From positions 62,001 to 126,000 of the forward strand of contig NZ_AUDD01000008.1 of assembly GCF_000425285.1 (NCBI RefSeq): a DNA stretch of 64,000 nt, in the 5' to 3' direction. Below the pieces are notes generated by a model. It made no database searches and had not been told where the DNA came from. It worked only from the letters and a program-made list of their open reading frames with translations. Made by a program: the position numbers and the translations under genes. Source of the DNA: Acidipropionibacterium jensenii DSM 20535. GTDB lineage: Bacteria; Actinomycetota; Actinomycetes; Propionibacteriales; Propionibacteriaceae. Every line of letters begins with the position of its first letter. Within the stretch, counting starts at the first letter, position 1. This document shows positions 1 to 9,609 of the stretch, piece by piece.

Positions 1-2
1 TC

Positions 3-668
3 CTGCGGCCGGGCAGCAACGACGCACCCCTCATCTACGACGTCGAGCGGATGCGCGACGGGCGGACCTTCAGCACCCGGCTGGTACGGGCCCGCCAGCA
101 CGGTCAGGTGATCTTCACCTCGAACCTGTCCTTCAAGAGTGTCGAGGACGGTCTGGACCACTCCGACGCGATGCCCCACGGCCTGCCCGATCCCGAGTCC
201 TGCCCGCCCCTGGCGGAGGCTCTGGAGGACAGACTCGGGCAGGCGCTGCCCTCGATCTGGCGGGCCGACGCCCTGGACGTGCGCTACATCGCCCAGCCCG
301 AGATCACCACCCACAACCACGCCACCCATATGCGCCTGTGGGTGCGGACCACCGGTGCCCTGCCGGAGGACCCGGTGGTCCATCAGGCGATCCTGGCCTA
401 TCTGTCGGACATCAGCCTGCTGGCCGTGGCGGTGCTGCCCCATGAGGCGGCGCTGCGATCCGGCAAGTCGATCGCCCCCGCCTCGGTCGATCACGGGATG
501 TGGTTCCACCGTCCGGCCAGGGCCGACGAGTGGCTCTTCTACGACGAGGTCTCGCCCAGCGCCTCCGACGCCCTGGGCTTCTCGACGGGCCGGCTCATGC
601 AGGACGGCAGGATCGTGGCCTCCTGCTCCCAGGAGGGACTGCTGCGACTCGTCGATCCCGAGCGCTGA
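3..668 (+). CDS. tesB: Acyl-CoA thioesterase II (TesB-like), 5' end outside window
   Basis: This is the C-terminal about 220 residues of a TesB-type double-hotdog acyl-CoA thioesterase, which hydrolyses acyl-CoA to free fatty acid and CoA in the cytosol. The reading frame is open from base 3, so the ATG at 51 is internal and the true start lies upstream of the window. The visible part begins with a TesB-like stretch (LRPGSNDAPLIYDVERMRDG) and ends with the family-typical tail around SCSQEGLLRLVD. The second hotdog domain fills most of the fragment. It converges on the sigma factor gene, with a strong hairpin between them. Family assignment is by recognition of conserved segments; the substrate is not evident. 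Confidence 0.85.
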   Translation: MRPGSNDAPLIYDVERMRDGRTFSTRLVRARQHGQVIFTSNLSFKSVEDGLDHSDAMPHGLPDPESCPPLAEALEDRLGQALPSIWRADALDVRYIAQPEITTHNHATHMRLWVRTTGALPEDPVVHQAILAYLSDISLLAVAVLPHEAALRSGKSIAPASVDHGMWFHRPARADEWLFYDEVSPSASDALGFSTGRLMQDGRIVASCSQEGLLRLVDPER

Positions 669-713
669 CACTCGTCGCCCGTGACGCGGATGCGGCCCCG
701 GTTCGGACGTGAC

Positions 714-747
714 GCGGCGCCCCGGCCTGGTGAGGCCGGGGCGCCGC
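714..747. terminator. Bidirectional hairpin terminator between tesB and sigB-like gene
   Basis: A perfect 15-bp GC-rich stem (714-728 pairing with 733-747) with a GGTG loop sits between two convergent stop codons. There is no clear T-run, as is common in high-GC actinobacteria. It could serve both genes. Confidence 0.7.
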
Positions 748-780
748 TGGGGACGATCTGTCGAACGGGATGACCCGCCC

Positions 781-1719
781 TCAGGCGGCCATCACCGCCT
801 CGTTGCGCTCGCGCATCGTCGTGAGCGCGGCCCGCTCGATCTGGCGGACCCGCTCGGCGGTGATCCCCCAGACCTTGCCGATGTCGGCGAGCTTGGCCTG
901 ACGTCCGTCGACCAGCCCGTACCGGCGGCGCACCACGTCGGCGGAGCGCTCGTCGAGATCCTCGAGGAGCCCCTCCAGACGGCTGCGGTCCTCGGCGTCC
1001 AGAACGATGTCGTCGGGTCCCGGCGCGGTCTCGCGGGCGATGAGATCGCCGAGGCTGGTGTCGCCGTCATCCTCGACAGGGGCGTCGAGACTGACGTGGT
1101 CGCGGCCGAACCGGATGAGCTCGACGATCCGCTCCTCGGTGAGGCCCAGCTCGCCGGCGATCTCGAAGATCTCGGGCTCCCGACCCAGCTGGCGCTCGAG
1201 GTTGCGGCGGGCCGCAGAGACCTGGTTGACCTGCTCGGCGACATGGACCGGCAGGCGGACGATGCGTCCCTGCTGGGCGATGCCGCGGCTGATCGCCTGA
1301 CGGACCCACCAGGTCGCATAGGTGGAGAACTTGAAGCCCTTGGCGTAGTCGAACTTCTCGACGGCCCGGATCAGGCCGGTGTTGCCCTCCTGGACCAGAT
1401 CCAGCAGGGGCATCTGGGAGCGGCCGTACTTGCGGGCCACCGAGACCACCAGACGAAGATTGGCGCGAACGAAGTGGGCCATCGCCCGGTCCCCGTCGGC
1501 GGCGATGTCCTCCAGTTCCTCCTGGCTGGCTTTGAGACGGTTCTTGGCATCGCCGGCGAGGATTGCACGGGCGAAGACGCCCACCTCGATACGACGTGCC
1601 AGTGCGACCTCCTCGGCCGCGTTGAGCAAAGGCGTCCGAGCGATCCCCTCCAAGTAGAGACCAACTGCGTCCTTGCCATCGATGCCATCGGTGGTACGAA
1701 CTCGAGACTTGGTGTCCAT
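781..1719 (-). CDS. sigB: Group 2 sigma-70 factor (SigB/HrdD-like)
   Basis: 312-residue RNA polymerase sigma factor of the sigma-70 family that lacks the long N-terminal extension of the primary factor. Region 1.2 (DAVGLYLEGIARTPLLNAAEE) is followed by region 2 with the core-binding and -10 recognition segment ([19 protein letters not shown]), then region 3, and a region 4.2 helix-turn-helix ending WGITAERVRQIERAALTTMR. In actinobacteria such a factor near sigA is a stress or stationary-phase principal-like sigma (SigB of mycobacteria and corynebacteria). The ATG is preceded by an AAAGGCGGGG Shine-Dalgarno element. It is divergent from sigA across 277 bp, and a 9-bp-arm inverted repeat overlaps its likely promoter. 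Confidence 0.9.
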   Translation of the reverse strand: MDTKSRVRTTDGIDGKDAVGLYLEGIARTPLLNAAEEVALARRIEVGVFARAILAGDAKNRLKASQEELEDIAADGDRAMAHFVRANLRLVVSVARKYGRSQMPLLDLVQEGNTGLIRAVEKFDYAKGFKFSTYATWWVRQAISRGIAQQGRIVRLPVHVAEQVNQVSAARRNLERQLGREPEIFEIAGELGLTEERIVELIRFGRDHVSLDAPVEDDGDTSLGDLIARETAPGPDDIVLDAEDRSRLEGLLEDLDERSADVVRRRYGLVDGRQAKLADIGKVWGITAERVRQIERAALTTMRERNEAVMAA

Positions 1720-1748
1720 GTGCCCCGCCTTTCAACGTGAGAGCACCT

Positions 1749-1777
1749 ATGACAACGCCTTTCGGTGCCGTTGTCAT
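1749..1777 (-). promoter_or_regulatory. Inverted repeat overlapping putative sigB promoter
   Basis: ATGACAACG (1749-1757) and CGTTGTCAT (1769-1777) form a perfect 9-bp inverted repeat separated by 11 bases. Its distal edge is 30 bases upstream of the sigma factor ATG. On the minus strand TGACAA and TCATAG lie 18 bases apart within it, a plausible -35/-10 pair, so the repeat could be an operator over the promoter. Function is inferred from position only. Confidence 0.4.
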
Positions 1778-1894
1778 TCCCCGAACCGGTATTGACGCCC
1801 GCGGTTGGGGTGCGTGCTACCAGGATCAGACCGTGGTCGTAGCCCTTCACCGGCCTGCTGGTCCCACTGGCAGAAGAAAACCCTGAGCCGCAGT

Positions 1895-1923
1895 TTGGTT
1901 CCGGTCCGGGCCGGTGTCACAAT
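1895..1923 (+). promoter_or_regulatory. Putative sigA promoter
   Basis: TTGGTT (1895-1900) and CACAAT (1918-1923) are separated by 17 bases, a reasonable sigma-70-type promoter for the downstream primary sigma factor. It would give a leader of about 65 nt before the GTG start. No experimental support. Confidence 0.4.
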
Positions 1924-1995
1924 GGACCTCGGCTCTTGACGGCTCCCGGCTGTCCTGTGCCCTTCAAAGGTTTCTGCCTTGGTGAGAGGATCCCC

Positions 1996-3606
<1,611 letters not shown>

Positions 3607-3700
3607 GCCTGTGGAGCACCGTCCGGGCCGGCGGGACGAGGTCCGGACGGGGTGCGCCACCGGGGACAACGCCGGACCGGGATCGTGGGAGAACAACGAG

Positions 3701-4780
3701 ATGAGTGAGACGAGCGGGCCGGCCTTCGGCTGGCGAGGACTGGGACTGGACGTCTCGCGCCACTTCTTCGGTGTCGACGACGTCGAACTGGTCATCGACC
3801 TGATGGCCGAGATGGACCTCAATGTGCTCCACCTGCACCTGTCGGACGACCAGGGCTGGCGGATCGAGATCCCGGGCTGGCCGGAACTGACCGAGCGGTC
3901 GTCGGGAAGCGCGGTCGGCGGGGATCCCGGTGGCTACTACACCCTGGCCGACTGGTCGCGGATCTGCGAGTACGCCGGCCGGCACGGGATCACCGTTGTT
4001 CCCGAGTCGGATCTGCCCGGACACACCACCGCCGCCCTGCACGCGCTGCCCGGCCTCAACCCGGACGGACGGACCCCCGATCTCCACACCGGGATCGAGG
4101 TGGGATTCTCCACCCTGTCCACCGACGCTCCGCTGACCGATCGCTACATCGATGAGGTCCTCACCCAGCTGGCCGGACTCGGCTCGGGCTGGGTCCACAT
4201 CGGCGGCGACGAGTCCAAGGTGACCCCTCACGACCAGTACCGCGCACTGGTGCGACGAGCCGTCGACGCGGTCCATCGCGCCGGATCGCGGGTGGTCGCC
4301 TGGCAGGAGGCCGCCGACCTGCTGGATCCCGGCGACGTCATCCAGGTCTGGGACCGCGGTATCGGCTGGCAGGGAGTGCTGGACGCCGCGAGTCGCGGCG
4401 TCGGGGTGCTGCTGTCTCCGGGGGACCGCGCCTATCTGGACATGAAGTACGATCCGGACACCGCTCTGGGGCTCACCTGGGCCGGAACCATCGAGCTGCG
4501 CGACGCCCTGGAGTGGGATCCCCGTCAGTACATCCCCGGGCTGGACCCGGCCGCGGTGGTCGGCGTCGAGGCATTCCTGTGGAGCGAGACGCTGCGCACC
4601 CGCGACGACCTCAGCTACATGCTGCTGCCGCGCCTGGCGGCCTTCTCGCAGGTCGCCACCCGAGGATCGGGGATCGGGCAGTGGCAGGAGTTCCGGTCGG
4701 CGGTGGGCCGGCAGGCGCAGGGATGGGCCGAGCGCGGACTGCGCTGGCACCGTTCCGCCGGGGTCGACTGGCCCGACTGA
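3701..4780 (+). CDS. Beta-N-acetylhexosaminidase (GH20), catalytic domain only
   Basis: Glycoside hydrolase family 20 enzyme that removes terminal N-acetylhexosamine from glycans, probably cell-wall or chitin fragments. The protein (359 aa) begins directly with the catalytic barrel (WRGLGLDVSRHFFGVDDVELV, LHLHLSDDQGWRIEIPGW) and carries the HIGGDE motif whose Asp-Glu pair provides substrate-assisted catalysis. The usual N-terminal GH20b domain is absent, and no signal peptide is visible, so it is predicted to be cytoplasmic. ATG 3701 is favoured by GGGAGAA eight to fourteen bases upstream; the frame is open to 3611. It follows sigA on the same strand by 94 bases without an obvious terminator. 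The exact substrate is not determined. Confidence 0.85.
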   Translation: MSETSGPAFGWRGLGLDVSRHFFGVDDVELVIDLMAEMDLNVLHLHLSDDQGWRIEIPGWPELTERSSGSAVGGDPGGYYTLADWSRICEYAGRHGITVVPESDLPGHTTAALHALPGLNPDGRTPDLHTGIEVGFSTLSTDAPLTDRYIDEVLTQLAGLGSGWVHIGGDESKVTPHDQYRALVRRAVDAVHRAGSRVVAWQEAADLLDPGDVIQVWDRGIGWQGVLDAASRGVGVLLSPGDRAYLDMKYDPDTALGLTWAGTIELRDALEWDPRQYIPGLDPAAVVGVEAFLWSETLRTRDDLSYMLLPRLAAFSQVATRGSGIGQWQEFRSAVGRQAQGWAERGLRWHRSAGVDWPD

Positions 4781-4824
4781 GGCACGATCGGCCGCGATCC
4801 CTCCCCAGGCAACCCCCGCACCGG

Positions 4825-4830
4825 TAGGCT
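4825..4830 (+). promoter_or_regulatory. -10 element for leaderless GNAT gene
   Basis: TAGGCT ends 6 nt before the ATG at 4837 with no Shine-Dalgarno sequence between, so transcription should begin at or next to the start codon. Confidence 0.5.
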
Positions 4831-4836
4831 CTGCCC

Positions 4837-5391
4837 ATGGCAACGTCGCTCAGCAATGGTGCACACGAGGATGCCCACCACCAGGGTCCCGGACGGTTCG
4901 CGGTCCGTCGGGCGGCCCGCAAGGATCTCGTCGAGGCCGCCGCGGTCCAGGCGCTCTGCCTGCGTGAGATCGGCGAGTCGGTCATTCCCCCGGAGGCCCT
5001 GGAGGAGCTCACCGGGCCCGAGACGATCCATGCGACGGTGGAGTCCTGGCAGCAGTTGATGGACGCCGGAGCCTCCTTCTGGGTCATCGACGACCTGCTC
5101 GACATGCGCATCGTGGGCGTCGCCCTCACCCAGACCAGCACCGATCCCGACGCACCGACCCCCTTGGAGCTGTCCACCCTCCACGTGATGCCGGAGGCGC
5201 GGACCTGCGGGGCCTCGGACGCTCTCATCGCCGCCGCGATCGGCGACCGGCCGGCGCACTTCTGGGTGTTCAAGGACAATCTGCGGGCTCAGCACTTCCT
5301 GCGACGACACGGCTTCGAGGTGGAACCCGGATCCACCGACAACTCACTGGGCGGGGTGCTGCTGGAACGGATGGTGCGCGGCGAGGCATGA
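4837..5391 (+). CDS. GNAT-family N-acetyltransferase
   Basis: 184-residue protein with the GNAT fold, using acetyl-CoA to acetylate an unknown amine. The C-terminal half has the expected pattern: a beta-4 strand (LELSTLHVMPEAR) leading to a degenerate acetyl-CoA loop (RTCGASDALIAAAIG), then the Asn-containing helix (VFKDNLRAQHFLRRHGFEV) typical of motif B. The first 20 residues look unstructured. The gene appears leaderless. It is convergent with a small DUF7455 gene across a strong hairpin. The substrate cannot be inferred from sequence or neighbours. Confidence 0.8.
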   Translation: MATSLSNGAHEDAHHQGPGRFAVRRAARKDLVEAAAVQALCLREIGESVIPPEALEELTGPETIHATVESWQQLMDAGASFWVIDDLLDMRIVGVALTQTSTDPDAPTPLELSTLHVMPEARTCGASDALIAAAIGDRPAHFWVFKDNLRAQHFLRRHGFEVEPGSTDNSLGGVLLERMVRGEA

Positions 5392-5400
5392 CACACGACA

Positions 5401-5436
5401 GGAGCCCCCGGACACACCGTGGTGTCCGGGGGCTCC
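5401..5436. terminator. Bidirectional hairpin terminator
   Basis: A perfect 15-bp stem (5401-5415 with 5422-5436) and a 6-base loop separate the convergent GNAT and DUF7455 genes. Confidence 0.8.
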
Positions 5437-5450
5437 TGTTCGTCGGGTCG

Positions 5451-5648
5451 TCAGCTCAGACGGCCGGTCTCGTCGTGGATGGACAGCGCCACCTGCTTCA
5501 GCTTGTCCTGGTGGGCCTTGGCGTGATGGGCGCAGAACAGCAGCTCGCCGCCGTTGTGGAGGGTCACCCGGAAGTACGCCTGCGCGCCGCAGCGGTCGCA
5601 GCGATCTGCCGCGGTCAGCGCGCGGTCCTCGATCATCGTGGTTCCCAT
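5451..5648 (-). CDS. Small zinc-ribbon-like protein (DUF7455 family)
   Basis: 65-residue protein with a paired-cysteine knuckle (CDRCGAQAYFRVTL) and a second His/Cys group (LLFCAHHAKAH), suggesting one bound zinc. The sequence matches the short actinobacterial family often found near sigma factor genes; its biochemical role is unknown to me. The ATG at 5648 is chosen because CAGAGGAGG lies just upstream and the protein begins in the conserved MGTTMIEDRALTAADRCDRC region; the ORF could extend to 5735 but that part is not conserved in character. It lies between sigA and parE, as in other actinobacteria (recalled synteny). Confidence 0.75.
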   Translation of the reverse strand: MGTTMIEDRALTAADRCDRCGAQAYFRVTLHNGGELLFCAHHAKAHQDKLKQVALSIHDETGRLS

Positions 5649-5863
5649 GACAACCTCCTCTGATTGGATGCGGCTCCCGATCGGGAGCCCTGGGCGCGGG
5701 GCCACCGGAGCGACCCCGCGAGTCATCTGTGGCAACGCACCGCCGGTCCGTTGTGTTCCCTATCGTAACGACCGGCACCACAACGATGTGTCGACGACCG
5801 GTTTGCGACCGCTGACAGGGGTGCGAGCGGGGTCGGCGTCGTGGAACTGTCGGAGCCGACCGG

Positions 5864-5869
5864 TAATGT
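5864..5869 (+). promoter_or_regulatory. -10 element for leaderless parE
   Basis: TAATGT ends 7 nt before the GTG at 5877. A weak -35 (TGGAAC, 5842-5847) lies 16 bases upstream. No Shine-Dalgarno is present, which supports GTG 5877 over the upstream ATG at 5841. Confidence 0.55.
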
Positions 5870-5876
5870 CCCTGTC

Positions 5877-8045
5877 GTGACCACAGCTCAGCAATCCAGC
5901 ACCGCGAAGCAGTCCGGCAGTGCGACGCAACCCGACTCCCTGCGGCGCTCGGCCGTCGAGGAGGCGGGCCGCGAGTACGGGGCGAGGAGCATCCTCGTGC
6001 TGGAGGGGCTGGAGGCGGTGCGCAAGCGTCCTGCGATGTACATCGGGTCCACCGACACCCGAGGACTGATGCACTGCCTGTGGGAGATCTTCGACAACGG
6101 CGTCGACGAGGCACTGGCCGGGTTCGGCCGACTCATCACGGTGGCCCTGGAGGCAGACGGGTCCATCCACGTCACCGACCGGGGGCGAGGCATTCCGGTC
6201 GACACCGAACCCCGCACCGGCCTGTCCGGCGTCGAGGTGGTCTACACCAAGCTCCATGCCGGCGGAAAATTCGGTGGTGGGGCGTACAAGGTCTCCGGAG
6301 GTCTGCACGGAGTGGGCGCCTCGGTGGTCAACGCGCTGTCCACCCGGCTCGACGTCGAGGTGGACCGCAAGGGGACCACCTGGGGGATGAGCTTCCGACG
6401 CGGGGTGCCCGGGCGTTTCGAGGGGGACGGCCCGGATGCCGCATTCACCCCCGGATCGGGAGTCGACAAGCTGCGCAGGGCCAAGCGGGGGGTCACCGGC
6501 ACCAGGGTGCGGTACTGGCCCGACCGCCAGATCTTCCTTCCCGAGGCCGAACTGTCCTGGCGCAAGCTCGTCGACCGGGCCCGGCAGACCGCATTCCTGG
6601 TCCCCGGACTGGAGATCCAGATCGCCGACCGCCGCGGCGTCCAGATCTCCCCGGAGACCGGCGAGCCGATCGACGAGGTCACCGAGTCGCTGCGATTCGA
6701 CGGCGGCATCTCCGAGTTCGCCGACTTCCTGGCGAGCGGCCGTCCGGTCACCGAGGTGCTCCGCCTGCAGGGCCACGACAGTTTCACCGAGACGGTTCCC
6801 GAACTCGATGCCAACGGCGCAATGGTCCCCACCGATGTGGAGCGGCGGTTGGACGTGGACATCGCGGTGCGCTGGGGCGACGGCTACGACACCGTCGAGA
6901 AGTCCTTCGTCAACATCATCGCCACCCCCAAGGGGGGCACCCATGTCCAGGGGTTCGAGCACGGCCTGGTGAAGGCCTTCACCGGCGCCCTTGAGGGCAC
7001 CCGGCTGCTGCGCACCTCGGAGGAGATCGTCAAGGACGACGTCCTGGAGGGGCTCACCGCGGTGGTCACCGTCAAGCTCGCCGAACCCCAGTTCGAGGGC
7101 CAGACCAAGGAGGTGCTGGGAACCCCACCGGTGAGACGACTGGTCTCCAGGATCGTGGAGTCCGAGATGACCGACTTCCTCACCTCCACCAAGGCCGCGG
7201 TCAAACCGGTGGCCAGGGCCCTCATGGAGAAGGTCGTCAATGCCTCCCGGACCAGAGTCGCGGCACGGGCCCACAAGGAGAATCAGCGCCGCAAGAACGC
7301 CCTGGAGTCCTCCCACCTGCCCCCCAAGCTCAAGGACTGCCGCTCCTCGGACCCGGACCGCACGGAACTGTTCATCGTCGAGGGGGACTCGGCACTGGGC
7401 ACCGCCAATGTGGCCCGCAACTCGGAGCACCAGGCCCTGCTGCCGATCCGCGGCAAGATCCTCAACGTCCAGAAGGCCGATCTGGGGGCGATGCTGCGCA
7501 ACGCCGAGTGCGCCTCCATCATCCAAGTGGTCGGGGCCGGCTCCGGAAAGACCTTCGACATCGACCAGGCCCGCTACGGCAAGGTGATCTTCATGGCCGA
7601 TGCCGACTCCGACGGGGCCCACATCCGCACCCTGCTCGCCACCCTGTTCTTCAAGTACATGAGGCCGATGATCGAGTCCGGACGGGTGTACTCCGCCGTG
7701 CCACCGCTGCACCGGTTCGAACTCATCAACCCCAAGCGGGGGATGGACAAGTACCTGTACACCTACTCGGACGCCGAGTACCAGCGCACCCTGGCCAGCC
7801 TCACCAAGAAGGGGATCCGGTTCAAGGAGCCGCAGCGGTACAAGGGGCTGGGCGAGATGGATGCCTCCCAGCTCAAGGAGACCACGATGGATCCCCACCA
7901 CCGCACCCTGCGGCGGATCACCATCGACGACGCGGAGGAGGCCGAGCACACCTTCAAGGTGTTGATGGGCAGCGACGTGGCCCCCCGCAAGGAGTTCATC
8001 GTCCAGGGGGCCTACCGGCTCGATCAGGAGCGGATCGACGCCTGA
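5877..8045 (+). CDS. parE: Type II DNA topoisomerase subunit B (ParE/GyrB-like)
   Basis: ATPase subunit of a type IIA topoisomerase, partner of the ParC-like subunit encoded at 11591-14206 on the other strand. The 722-residue protein has an N-terminal GHKL ATPase (VRKRPAMYIGSTDTRGL, EIFDNGVDEAL, HVTDRGRGIPVD, GGLHGVGASVVNALS), a transducer domain, then the TOPRIM domain with EGDSALGTA and DADSDGAHIRT metal-binding acidic residues, and the C-terminal YKGLGEMDASQL segment. It has no insertion of the E. coli GyrB type. Because it pairs with a second A subunit, topoisomerase IV (decatenation) is the likely role, though a gyrase paralogue cannot be excluded. The start is set by a leaderless promoter at GTG 5877. 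Confidence 0.92.
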   Translation: MTTAQQSSTAKQSGSATQPDSLRRSAVEEAGREYGARSILVLEGLEAVRKRPAMYIGSTDTRGLMHCLWEIFDNGVDEALAGFGRLITVALEADGSIHVTDRGRGIPVDTEPRTGLSGVEVVYTKLHAGGKFGGGAYKVSGGLHGVGASVVNALSTRLDVEVDRKGTTWGMSFRRGVPGRFEGDGPDAAFTPGSGVDKLRRAKRGVTGTRVRYWPDRQIFLPEAELSWRKLVDRARQTAFLVPGLEIQIADRRGVQISPETGEPIDEVTESLRFDGGISEFADFLASGRPVTEVLRLQGHDSFTETVPELDANGAMVPTDVERRLDVDIAVRWGDGYDTVEKSFVNIIATPKGGTHVQGFEHGLVKAFTGALEGTRLLRTSEEIVKDDVLEGLTAVVTVKLAEPQFEGQTKEVLGTPPVRRLVSRIVESEMTDFLTSTKAAVKPVARALMEKVVNASRTRVAARAHKENQRRKNALESSHLPPKLKDCRSSDPDRTELFIVEGDSALGTANVARNSEHQALLPIRGKILNVQKADLGAMLRNAECASIIQVVGAGSGKTFDIDQARYGKVIFMADADSDGAHIRTLLATLFFKYMRPMIESGRVYSAVPPLHRFELINPKRGMDKYLYTYSDAEYQRTLASLTKKGIRFKEPQRYKGLGEMDASQLKETTMDPHHRTLRRITIDDAEEAEHTFKVLMGSDVAPRKEFIVQGAYRLDQERIDA

Positions 8046-8100
8046 CCACAGGCGGTGCACCCTGGCCCTACCAGTGATGGAGGCGGGCCGCCAACTCCGG

Positions 8101-8106
8101 TAGCGT
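8101..8106 (+). promoter_or_regulatory. -10 element for leaderless MFS gene
   Basis: TAGCGT ends 8 nt before the ATG at 8115, with no Shine-Dalgarno; this decides the start over the upstream open frame at 8055. Confidence 0.5.
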
Positions 8107-8114
8107 TCGGGGCC

Positions 8115-9503
8115 ATGAGCTCTCAGCGCGGGGACGCCGGATCACAGGTCGGCGATCGGCCGGTGTCGTCGCACCACGACGAGGTGCGTGCCAGACGCCG
8201 CAGGATGCTCGGCTGGGCGATGTGGGATCCCGGCACCCAGCCCTACGCCTCGGTGATCACCACCTTCGTCTTCAGCGTCTACATCGTCAGCGACTCCTTC
8301 GGTCCCAGGGACCTCACCAGCACCGCACTGTCGTGGACGATGGCGCTGGCAGGACTGATGATCGCCCTGCTCGCCCCGGTGGTCGGCCAGTGGGCCGGCC
8401 GGGCCGGACGACGGATCGGCGTCCTGAGATGGCTCACCTGGGCGCTGGCGGTCTTCGCCGGGTGCCTCTTCCTCGTCGAGGCGAGGGCTTCCTACCTCAC
8501 CCTGGGCCTGATTCTGCTCGGAGTGGGCACGATCATCAGCGATGTCGCCAGCTCCATCTACAACGGGCTGCTCGACGAGGTCGCCGAACCCTCCAAGGTG
8601 GGACGCATCTCCGGGCTGGGCTGGGGAATGGGATATGTGGGGGGAATCATCGCCCTGCTGGTGATCTACATCGGTTGGATCAAGCCGACCATCGGCTGGT
8701 TCGGGGTGACCTCGACCAATGGCATGAACATCCGGGTGTCGATGCTGTTCTGCGCTGTGTGGATCCTGTTGCTCACCCTGCCCACCTTCCTCATCCTGCG
8801 CGACCCCCCACGGGTCGAGCCGGTCGCCGGCTCCCCGCGCAGCCTTCGGGACGCCTACGTCGAACTCGGCCACTCGGTCTCCCGACTGTGGCGCAGCCAC
8901 CGGTCGATCGTCCTCTTCCTGATCGCCTCGGCACTGTTCCGGGACGGGCTCAACGGCGTCTTCCAGTTCGGCGGGGTGATCGCCAAGCAGACCTTCGGTT
9001 TCACCTCGGCCGGGGTGCTGGTGTTCGGGATCGCCGCGAACCTGGTCGCCGGGGTGGCCACCATCGCCTTCGGGCTGCTCGACGACAAGATCGGACCCCG
9101 CCGGGTCATCGTCTGGTCCCTGGTCGCGCTCATCGTCGCTGCTGTGGCGGTGTTCATCCTCCACGACGGCGGCCAGATCGTCTTCTGGGTGCTGGGGATG
9201 GCGATGTGCGCCTTCGTCGGACCTGCCCAGTCGGCCTCCCGCAGCTACCTGGCCCGGGTCTGCCCGCCGGGCATGGAGGGTGAGGTCTTCGGCCTCTACG
9301 CCACCACCGGCAAGGCGGTGTCGTTCCTCGCCCCGCTGCTGTTCGGCGCCTTCATCGCCATCGGGCACGCCGCGCGCGGCGGCGACTCGAACCAGTACTG
9401 GGGGATCCTCGGCATCGCGGTGGTGCTGGTGGCCGGTCTGGTGGCGATGATCCCGGTCGCCGACGCCGTCAGACCAGACGTCGAGCACTCCGGGAAGGAG
9501 TGA
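8115..9503 (+). CDS. MFS transporter of the UMF1/Atg22-like family
   Basis: 462-residue integral membrane protein with about 12 predicted hydrophobic helices and a hydrophilic N-terminus. The opening segment (MLGWAMWDPGTQPYASVITTFVFSVYI, here described not quoted in full) is characteristic of the UMF1 family related to fungal Atg22 vacuolar effluxers. An internal charged loop (RSLRDAYVELGHSVSRLWRS) separates the two halves. Bacterial members are generally annotated as permeases of unknown substrate. It follows parE by 69 bases but has its own leaderless -10. A 16-bp perfect hairpin closes it. The substrate is unknown. Confidence 0.8.
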   Translation: MSSQRGDAGSQVGDRPVSSHHDEVRARRRRMLGWAMWDPGTQPYASVITTFVFSVYIVSDSFGPRDLTSTALSWTMALAGLMIALLAPVVGQWAGRAGRRIGVLRWLTWALAVFAGCLFLVEARASYLTLGLILLGVGTIISDVASSIYNGLLDEVAEPSKVGRISGLGWGMGYVGGIIALLVIYIGWIKPTIGWFGVTSTNGMNIRVSMLFCAVWILLLTLPTFLILRDPPRVEPVAGSPRSLRDAYVELGHSVSRLWRSHRSIVLFLIASALFRDGLNGVFQFGGVIAKQTFGFTSAGVLVFGIAANLVAGVATIAFGLLDDKIGPRRVIVWSLVALIVAAVAVFILHDGGQIVFWVLGMAMCAFVGPAQSASRSYLARVCPPGMEGEVFGLYATTGKAVSFLAPLLFGAFIAIGHAARGGDSNQYWGILGIAVVLVAGLVAMIPVADAVRPDVEHSGKE

Positions 9504-9550
9504 GTCCCGGGACTTCCCTGCGGGGCTCCTTGGCACCGGGAGGTGACGCA

Positions 9551-9586
9551 CGATGCCCCCGGAACCGATCGGTTCCGGGGGCATCG
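9551..9586. terminator. Perfect palindromic terminator
   Basis: A perfect 36-base palindrome (16-bp stem plus a self-complementary GATC loop) lies between the convergent MFS and Gln-rich membrane protein genes and can act in both directions. Confidence 0.8.
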
Positions 9587-9609
9587 TGTGCTGGGTCAGA
9601 GCGGCAGGA

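Noticed and set aside
5760-8060. Long minus-strand frame opposite parE (766 codons)
   Set aside because: Low-complexity Gly/His/Asp/Leu-rich antisense reading of a clear gene; typical of high-GC DNA.
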